Part shown: piece after piece, positions 29,828 to 33,979 of the stretch
Layout of the letters: each line of letters opens with the position of its first letter
How positions within the stretch are numbered: the first letter of the stretch is position 1
Virus record (IMG/VR): IMGVR_UViG_3300047994_000577
Location: 1 to 33,979 of that record
From: a virus
DNA: 33,979 bases
Direction: 5' to 3' (one strand)
Program-made: the position numbers and the translations under genes
Notes under the pieces: model-generated
The model's database searches: none
Told to the model about the DNA's origin: nothing
What the model saw: only the letters and a program-made list of their open reading frames with translations

Positions 29828-29847
29828 AGCAGGTAAGAAAACCTGCT
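29828..29847 (-). terminator. terminator-like hairpin within the early operon
   Basis: On the - strand a 7-bp stem AGCAGGT/ACCTGCT with a six-base loop is followed three bases later by five T residues. It lies after the first leftward gene (29916-30269) and before the rest of the operon. It may attenuate transcription entering the main early genes or mark an internal promoter start. Confidence 0.5.
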
Positions 29848-29915
29848 AGGGTTCTATCGCTTCAGATTTCTATACAGAGGTTGCCCGTGCCAGCGGTCAG
29901 CTCTCTATTCGCTGC

Positions 29916-30269
29916 CTATTTCGGCCTGCGAAGCTGCTCTTCGTTTTCATACCAACAGAAGTACGCCTTCTGGCCCATGTCGAGCCATTGGCGCTCGCAC
30001 TCTTCTGGATCTTCCGTGTCAAGTTCACAGTTGAACTCATGCTTCTCTTTCTCAGCGTCGACGTTCCTGAGACTGACGACAACTCTAAGGTGCCAGGTCG
30101 GTTTGTCCATGGCAATGAGCGATCGGATCTCGGGCACGTGAGACGAGAGAAATTCTTTGGCCTCAGCAGCGTCATTCGGCGGCGGATTGTTTTTCTTCCA
30201 CTCGTCAAACTCCATCTGCACGGGGTTTATGCCGGGCAAAAATTGCTGCTGACCAGAAACTGAATTCAT
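29916..30269 (-). CDS. first leftward early protein, TAG stop
   Basis: ATG 30269, with a GGGG run eight bases upstream, gives 117 aa. The sequence is acidic and mixed alpha/beta (FDEWKKNNPPPNDAAEAKEF; WHLRVVVSLRNVDAEKEKHE; CERQWLDMGQKAYFCWYENE). No domain is recognised. It is the first gene leftward of the divergent control region and so probably immediate-early. It ends in TAG (29916-29918), and readthrough would add 17 residues up to TGA. Confidence 0.6.
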   Translation of the reverse strand: MNSVSGQQQFLPGINPVQMEFDEWKKNNPPPNDAAEAKEFLSSHVPEIRSLIAMDKPTWHLRVVVSLRNVDAEKEKHEFNCELDTEDPEECERQWLDMGQKAYFCWYENEEQLRRPK

Positions 30270-30331
30270 GGAATACCCCGTGCAAGTGCAATCGTGGCGG
30301 CAAAGCCGCACCGAGTTGAGCTATAAAAACG

Positions 30332-30416
30332 ACACAAAACTTGTGTATGGAAATCATACGACACGTTTTGGAATGTGCAACACATTAATGGTGATTTCAT
30401 CCTGGTTGTGGACCAC
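30332..30416. promoter_or_regulatory. operator-like inverted repeats in the divergent control region
   Basis: The 190-base gap between divergent genes holds three dyads: ACACAA/TTGTGT (30332-30337, 30341-30346), AATGTG/CACATT (30372-30377, 30381-30386) and GTGG/CCAC around one base (30408-30416). The first two share a TGTG-type half-site about 40 bases apart, as expected for regulator binding over two face-away promoters. No convincing -35/-10 pair stands out. Confidence 0.45.
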
Positions 30417-30460
30417 TGAAAATTTAAACGCACCGTGGGCAGCTGCTGTAAAAAATACAA

Positions 30461-30820
30461 ATGACTAAACCAAAGATATGGATATTTCTTCAGGCCACCT
30501 CTGGGGGGTTGCAGCAGTGGGTTGCTATCGCTGAGTCCGGCGCGTGTCTAGCCAGTGAGATGCTGAAGGCCAAACTTATGCCGGCGGTTATGGCCAAACT
30601 GGGACCACTGAGCAAAAACGCAGCTACTTATAAAGAACACTACCCGGATGGTTACGACCTGGAATACATTGAAGACATCAACGCCCCTGAAAACTGGCAA
30701 GTACTTCAAGACATAAGAAAGGCCACTGACAATTTTGTCCTGGGCCATGTCGCTCGCGGTTTCGACAAGGTGAAGCAGGCCATGGCCGAAAATCGACTGA
30801 AGAAGGTGCGCAAGAAATGA
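30461..30820 (+). CDS. hypothetical early protein
   Basis: A 119-aa protein, the first rightward gene after the divergent region. It begins TKPKIWIFLQATSGGLQQWV, has a middle with AATYKEHYPDGYDLEYIEDI, and ends in a basic helix (QAMAENRLKKVRKK). A beta-rich N-terminus with a helical end is predicted. No domain recognised. It overlaps the next gene by ATGA. Confidence 0.6.
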   Translation: MTKPKIWIFLQATSGGLQQWVAIAESGACLASEMLKAKLMPAVMAKLGPLSKNAATYKEHYPDGYDLEYIEDINAPENWQVLQDIRKATDNFVLGHVARGFDKVKQAMAENRLKKVRKK

Positions 30821-31128
30821 GACCTATATGGATCAGGCGCCACGAAGGAGAGCGCAGATATCTCCCGGCGAGTCAGCGCCAGGGTATTGAAGCGGTTCAG
30901 ACTGAGCTCGTCCCACTTCAAGCGGCAATCGCTCTTATGTCCGGCCGCCCTGCTGGTGATAAAGATGCGCTTGAAGAAATGTTTGATGCACTTGCAGATC
31001 CAAAAGGTCACCTGTTTTGCAAAGTCTGTTTCGTCGACCTCAAGACTGAAGCTCATATAAATAGTTGCGACATCAGGAATATGTATCTCAAAGTTAGAGA
31101 CGAAGACCCTCAACCGCTCAAGCTCTAA
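30817..31128 (+). CDS. hypothetical protein with C-terminal Cys/His
   Basis: A 103-aa protein starting in an ATGA overlap. The N-terminus is basic and aromatic (RPIWIRRHEGERRYLPASQR), the middle helical, and the end carries FCKVCFVDLKTEAHINSCDI, a CxxC plus His/Cys arrangement that may bind zinc. It ends in TAA followed directly by TAG. Function unknown. Confidence 0.55.
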   Translation: MRPIWIRRHEGERRYLPASQRQGIEAVQTELVPLQAAIALMSGRPAGDKDALEEMFDALADPKGHLFCKVCFVDLKTEAHINSCDIRNMYLKVRDEDPQPLKL

Positions 31129-31171
31129 TAGTCCTGGTCCGTAACGCAGATGAAATTCAGTTTTTTCTGCT

Positions 31172-31184
31172 CTGTTTGAAACAG
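31172..31184. promoter_or_regulatory. CTGTTT-G-AAACAG dyad upstream of the HNH operon
   Basis: A 13-base perfect dyad lies in the only gap between the first two rightward genes and the next four. TATAAC follows seven bases later and could be a -10 element, but no -35 sequence is at the right distance. It may be an operator for a separate promoter of the HNH gene group. Confidence 0.35.
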
Positions 31185-31222
31185 ATTGATATAACATCTT
31201 TGTGAACATAAGGAGCTTTGAC

Positions 31223-31396
31223 GTGACCGACAACGGGCCGCGCGATCTTTCGTGCGAACAATTAGACGCCGAAGAAATGGAAGAGTACCTCAAGGTCGAG
31301 CCGTACACTGCTCTGAAAATCGAACTGGCCTCCCTTCAAAAAAAGGTCGATGCGCTTATAAAAGAGTTTGTGAGGTTGCAACAACACGATGGCTAA
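31223..31396 (+). CDS. small acidic coiled-coil protein
   Basis: GTG 31223 is chosen because AAGGAG lies seven bases upstream, giving 57 aa. It is acidic (RDLSCEQLDAEEMEEYLKVE) with a C-terminal heptad helix (LASLQKKVDALIKEFVRLQQ). It overlaps the HNH gene by eight bases. Function unknown. Confidence 0.55.
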   Translation: MTDNGPRDLSCEQLDAEEMEEYLKVEPYTALKIELASLQKKVDALIKEFVRLQQHDG

Positions 31397-31643
31397 AAGA
31401 GCAGGTGGCGACGCACGCGGGAATTCTGCCGCAAGACGTGCCAGAAAACATTGGATGCTCAAATACTACGGCACCGGCAAAACTTGCCTGTGCTCACATT
31501 GCCTCAAGAGGCTGACTTTTAAAACGGTTGAAGCCGATCGAATAATTCCCGGCGGAACTTATGCCAGACATAATGTTATGCCTGCCTGCAGGCAGTGCAA
31601 TCTCGCAAGATCTAATAATGTTGAATGGGATAAAACAGCATGA
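31389..31643 (+). CDS. HNH endonuclease-like protein
   Basis: An 84-aa protein with an HNH-type zinc core: CLCSHCLKRLTFKTVEADRI, then NVMPACRQCNLARSNN. The two CxxC pairs frame the fold and the final Asn is kept. The usual His of the first motif (Asp-His) is Asp-Arg here, as in a subfamily of phage HNH proteins. The N-terminus is basic. Phage HNH proteins act in packaging or as homing nucleases; this one is in an early operon away from any terminase. Confidence 0.75.
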   Translation: MAKRAGGDARGNSAARRARKHWMLKYYGTGKTCLCSHCLKRLTFKTVEADRIIPGGTYARHNVMPACRQCNLARSNNVEWDKTA

Positions 31644-31864
31644 ATGAAGATTTTACGCCGCCGCCTGGTTTTGAAGATTCAGATTATGAGCCTGCACCAG
31701 CGAGAAGTTTTTCCGTCACCATGCGCCTCGCAAATGGCTCTGTTTTAAAAGAGATGGTGTATCGCGAAGAGCATATGACCACAGAGCTGTTTAATAGCCT
31801 CGTAGCGGCCATTGCTCGCAAATTTGACGGCACTGTGCAAGACATAAAAGAGATTTTTGCCTAA
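31640..31864 (+). CDS. hypothetical small acidic protein
   Basis: A 74-aa protein in an ATGA overlap with the HNH gene. It begins with an acidic Pro-rich stretch (FTPPPGFEDSDYEPAPARSF) and continues as a small beta-alpha unit (FSVTMRLANGSVLKEMVYRE; FNSLVAAIARKFDGTVQDIK). No recognised family. Confidence 0.55.
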   Translation: MNEDFTPPPGFEDSDYEPAPARSFSVTMRLANGSVLKEMVYREEHMTTELFNSLVAAIARKFDGTVQDIKEIFA

Positions 31865-31867
31865 CTT

Positions 31868-32146
31868 ATGAGCAGCTCAATCTATCAAATCGACCTTGAA
31901 AACAAAGCCAGAACATTTGTGGTGGTCGACGACGACTATGGCGAATACAGGCTCTACACATTCCTGCAATCGCTCGGGCTGCCAAAAATAACGGCGCTCA
32001 CTTGCATCGGCACGTCACTGGCCACAATCAGCGACGCCGAGATTGTGCCGGCCGGTAATTTTAGAGAGGTCCTCCAGCAGGTGCGGAGTGGGCCGGTCGG
32101 TGACAAATTGTTTGTGCCCGGCGTGAATCTCCAAGCGAACGTTTAA
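31868..32146 (+). CDS. hypothetical small protein
   Basis: A 92-aa protein from ATG 31868, three bases after the previous stop. It appears to be alpha/beta (KARTFVVVDDDYGEYRLYTF; ITALTCIGTSLATISDAEIV). It is the last gene of the rightward early group, with a strong hairpin 22 bases after its stop. Function unknown. Confidence 0.6.
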   Translation: MSSSIYQIDLENKARTFVVVDDDYGEYRLYTFLQSLGLPKITALTCIGTSLATISDAEIVPAGNFREVLQQVRSGPVGDKLFVPGVNLQANV

Positions 32147-32167
32147 CTGATCTCACCTACCAGAGAG

Positions 32168-32207
32168 AAATAACCCAGCAGCGCGGGCAGCGACTGCTGG
32201 GTTATTT
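32168..32207. terminator. strong hairpin ending the rightward early operon
   Basis: A perfect 14-bp stem (32168-32181 with 32194-32207) encloses a 12-base loop. The stem has a G/C-rich core and an A/T end: AAAT on the left and ATTT on the right. It can act as a terminator in both directions, chiefly for the gene that stops at 32146. Confidence 0.75.
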
Positions 32208-32260
32208 GCCATGGCTTCCACCGGACCCTACGTCGAGCACTCGCGACGCGGTTTCTGCCA

Positions 32261-32331
32261 TGCCAGGGCGCCGACTTGAACGTGCATATGAAAGGTTATG
32301 AGCCTAACGGATTTCCATTACCCAACCTGGC
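32261..32331 (-). tRNA. degenerate tRNA-like sequence, CAU anticodon loop
   Basis: Read on the - strand, GCCAGG and CCTGGC form an acceptor-like stem. Between them lie a D-loop-like TAATGGAAA, an anticodon-like loop CTCATAA (anticodon CAT, as in Met tRNAs) and a T-loop-like TTCAAGT. The spacings from anticodon loop to T loop (22 bases) and from T loop to acceptor end (12 bases) are exactly those of tRNA. The anticodon stem keeps only three pairs and the T stem two, so it is probably a decayed tRNA or attachment-site remnant rather than a working tRNA. Confidence 0.4.
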
Positions 32332-32356
32332 TCAATCAGTCTAAAAGAAAACAAAA

Positions 32357-32381
32357 CAGCCGCCAGAAATTCTGACGGCTG
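32357..32381 (-). terminator. intrinsic terminator of the coiled-coil gene
   Basis: On the - strand a 25-base hairpin (CAGCCG/CGGCTG, one mismatch, then CAGAA/TTCTG-type pairs) is followed by a T-rich tract TTTTGTTTTCTTTT. It lies 36 bases after the stop of the leftward gene at 32418, in the right orientation to end it. Confidence 0.75.
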
Positions 32382-32417
32382 CTTTAGTGTCATGAGGGCG
32401 TTTAAACCGACTGAACG

Positions 32418-32870
32418 TTAGCTGGCAGGAGCCGACGGGTTAGAAGGTGCTGGAGTCGGATCGGCTGGTGCCGGCGCTGGAGCAGGTTCTGGATCGCCAG
32501 TGTTGAGCTGATTGTTTGCATTGGTCAAAGCCGTACTCATCGATTGGATCTGTTGATCAATTTGTGAAAGCTGAGATGATGCATTGCCACCATTGGCGAT
32601 TGTCTGCTGAGCAGCTTCTAAATCCGCGAGGACGCGCTGTGCATTTGTGATAAATGTCGTGATGATTCCCTGGAGGGAATTCACATCGTCTTGAAGTGTG
32701 TTTAACTCTGAACTCAATTTGTTTACCTCTGTCTGTTGTGCACTCAGTTGAAGCTTCAGTTCTTGTATTTCCACACTGTGACGAAACACCGACCGGTCAA
32801 GGTAGGCCACGCCGAGATGGACGCAGTCAGTTATGTTTTGTATGCAATCTAGAAAATACGAGAACTTCAT
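32418..32870 (-). CDS. coiled-coil protein with Pro/Ala tail
   Basis: I favour ATG 32870 (150 aa) although its ribosome binding site is poor; the frame is open to TTG 32906. After a short N-terminal part with Cys (FSYFLDCIQNITDCVHLGVA) comes a long heptad coiled coil (QTEVNKLSSELNTLQDDVNS; then LSQIDQQIQSMSTALTNANN). It ends in a Pro-Ala-Asp linker (EPAPAPAPADPTPAPSNP). It has its own terminator and so is probably an independent unit between the attachment region and the rest of the genome. Function unknown. Confidence 0.6.
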   Translation of the reverse strand: MKFSYFLDCIQNITDCVHLGVAYLDRSVFRHSVEIQELKLQLSAQQTEVNKLSSELNTLQDDVNSLQGIITTFITNAQRVLADLEAAQQTIANGGNASSQLSQIDQQIQSMSTALTNANNQLNTGDPEPAPAPAPADPTPAPSNPSAPAS

Positions 32871-32980
32871 GTGCAATAAGGCTAGCGACTTTGGACGAGT
32901 GGCCAAAAAATTTTGCTAGTCTTAGGTCAAGAGATCTCACCGACCAAAGATGAACTTCCCTCGGCTACGGCCCAGGGCGC

Positions 32981-33004
32981 GAGGCCCTCAGAAATGGGGG
33001 CCTC
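32981..33004. repeat. hairpin in the int downstream spacer
   Basis: GAGGCCC (32981-32987) pairs with GGGCCTC (32998-33004) around ten bases. It lies in the 134-base spacer between the integrase stop and the next leftward gene, where an attachment site or terminator would be expected. There is no T-tract, and I cannot identify an att core without the other end of the element. Confidence 0.5.
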
Positions 33005-33040
33005 TGCATTAAATGGTGACCTACCAATGCGCCAACAGAT

Positions 33041-33979
33041 TCACTTTTCTAGCATTGCCGAAACAGCCTTCATCATAGACTCGCGCACTGGATCTAATTG
33101 AAGCCGGGCGTAAATATGTGTCGCTCTAGTACTGGAATGGCCTAATGTTTTGCCAATGATATGAAGGCTAGCTCCTGTATTTGCCTGCCAACTGCCCATA
33201 GTTCTGCGCAAATCGTGCATGTGCAAATCTGTAATTCCAGCGCGGTCCATTAACCTTTCCCACGAACGCCCAGGGCTTACCATATGACCTGTTTTGCCTC
33301 GACCAGGGAAAACCCAAATATCATGTAGACCTTTTTGTGAATTTATAGCAGCAAGAGCCTCGGGTATGAGAGGCACAAGTACAGGCTTCCCGGATTTGGT
33401 CATAGGGATGCGCCATACATTATTCTCTAAGTCAACATCGTCCCAACGCATCGAATAGACGTTTGAAACTCTAGCACCGGTGAAAAGTGCTGTTAAAGCA
33501 AAAGCCCTAAAAGTCTGTGAGCGCATTTGAGCCACAGCATTTAGGAATTTCTCAATTTCTGTTTTGCGCGACAAGTATCTGTCACGACTGTCCAGAGGGA
33601 AAGGAGAGACAACGTTGCATGGATTGACGCCTGAATAAAGGCCCCACTTAATGTTCTTGTTAATGGCCGCTCTCAAAACCTCTAAGCACCGGTTGGCAGT
33701 TGCCAGACCATGCGTCTGGCCAATCGTACTATGCCAGGTGAAGATCTCCTGACTGGTGAGCGTGTGCACAGGCCTATCTTTAAAACAGGCTATGTGACGG
33801 TCAAAAAGCTGCCGCATTTTTACAGCAGATTTTCGCCGACTTCCATGCCGGCTCATGTAGTTTTCAAAGATCTCCGCCACTGCCATCCCTTCCGGTAACT
33901 TAGAATTTTCGAGAGCGGCCAAAAGCTCAATAGCGAGCCGTTTGGCATCCTCGATACTCAAAGTTTTCCTTCTGGCCAC
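33041..33979 (-). CDS. int: tyrosine integrase (probably cut at its N-terminus by the window edge)
   Basis: The 312 visible residues include all catalytic positions of tyrosine recombinases: Arg170 in LFTGARVSNV, Lys195 in MTKSGKP, His255-x-x-Arg258 in MHDLRRTMGSW, His281 in LGHSSTRATHIYARL and Tyr290 in the same segment. Residues about 30-125 form the SAM-like core-binding domain. A GTG coincides with the final base of the window, and the usual N-terminal arm-binding domain is short or missing, so the gene probably extends beyond the edge. It would integrate and, with a partner, excise the phage. Confidence 0.92.
   Translation of the reverse strand: MARRKTLSIEDAKRLAIELLAALENSKLPEGMAVAEIFENYMSRHGSRRKSAVKMRQLFDRHIACFKDRPVHTLTSQEIFTWHSTIGQTHGLATANRCLEVLRAAINKNIKWGLYSGVNPCNVVSPFPLDSRDRYLSRKTEIEKFLNAVAQMRSQTFRAFALTALFTGARVSNVYSMRWDDVDLENNVWRIPMTKSGKPVLVPLIPEALAAINSQKGLHDIWVFPGRGKTGHMVSPGRSWERLMDRAGITDLHMHDLRRTMGSWQANTGASLHIIGKTLGHSSTRATHIYARLQLDPVRESMMKAVSAMLEK

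Noticed and set aside
20065-30311. Global reassignment of TAG (a TAG-to-sense genetic code)
   Set aside because: Eight genes end naturally at TAG with family-consistent lengths (for example the dNMP kinase) and known late genes contain no in-frame TAG, so TAG is mainly a stop. Only local suppression is supported.
30706-31308. A 200-codon open frame on the - strand
   Set aside because: It lies antisense to two overlapping rightward genes with an ATGA junction. Its product is Ser/Phe-rich without domain-like pattern, and it has no ribosome binding site. It is a shadow frame.

Overview
The window is most of one arm of a temperate, contractile-tailed (myovirus-type) phage or prophage. It starts at the end of the tail tube/tape region and runs to a tyrosine integrase cut by the right edge. 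No capsid, portal or complete terminase gene is present. Base composition is balanced (about half G+C by eye). I see nothing that fixes the host; a LuxR-type DNA-binding protein, a FlgJ-like glucosaminidase and Sec signal peptides show only that it is a bacterium.

Layout. (1) 83-7264, + strand: a P2/Mu/T4-like baseplate module. It encodes a LysM tail protein, gpD-like hub, gpV/gp5-like spike, an unknown baseplate protein, a PAAR tip, a gp25-like wedge, baseplate J and a gpI-like protein, nearly all joined by TAATG, GTGA or ATGA stop/start overlaps. (2) 7321-15641, +: fibre and adhesin genes. Three of the products begin with clear Sec signal peptides, one has a collagen-like Gly-X-Y run, and the last ends in a polyglycine-rich tip. 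(3) 15643-16527, -: a lipase-like alpha/beta hydrolase and a small partner, inserted against the late operon like a moron. (4) 16611-18709, +: a sedolisin-type protease, a holin-like protein behind a hairpin that buries its ribosome binding site, a palindrome-rich spacer, and a glucosaminidase endolysin. (5) 18795-19982, +: a tRNA with anticodon CUA (an amber suppressor by sequence), a zinc-ribbon gene whose ribosome binding site lies in the tRNA 3' acceptor strand, a PTH2-type peptidyl-tRNA hydrolase and two small genes, closed by a terminator-like hairpin. (6) 20065-30269, -: a tightly overlapping early operon with a ribbon-helix-helix protein, a Pnkp-like phosphatase, many small genes, a Dam-type N6-adenine methyltransferase, a stand-alone LuxR HTH, an excisionase-like HTH, a terminase-like remnant and a dNMP kinase. 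(7) 30270-30460: a divergent control region with operator-like inverted repeats. (8) 30461-32146, +: six small genes including an HNH nuclease, ended by a strong hairpin. (9) 32261-33979: a degenerate tRNA(CAU)-like sequence, a coiled-coil gene and the integrase, all on the - strand.

The main discovery candidate is a limited amber-suppression system. The suppressor-type tRNA has 21 stem pairs, all Watson-Crick except one G-U, and sits beside a peptidyl-tRNA hydrolase. In the early operon, 21987-22193 is a single reading frame interrupted only by one TAG. It overlaps both neighbours by exactly four bases (GTGA at each end), as expected if it is translated through the TAG. A second TAG (10315-10317) separates two in-frame fibre-region genes. 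TAG is still an ordinary stop elsewhere: eight other genes end in TAG, and each has a TAA or TGA within 5-17 codons, so suppression would cost little. The second unusual theme is a probable secreted surface set: signal-peptide-bearing fibre-like proteins next to an antisense lipase and a sedolisin.
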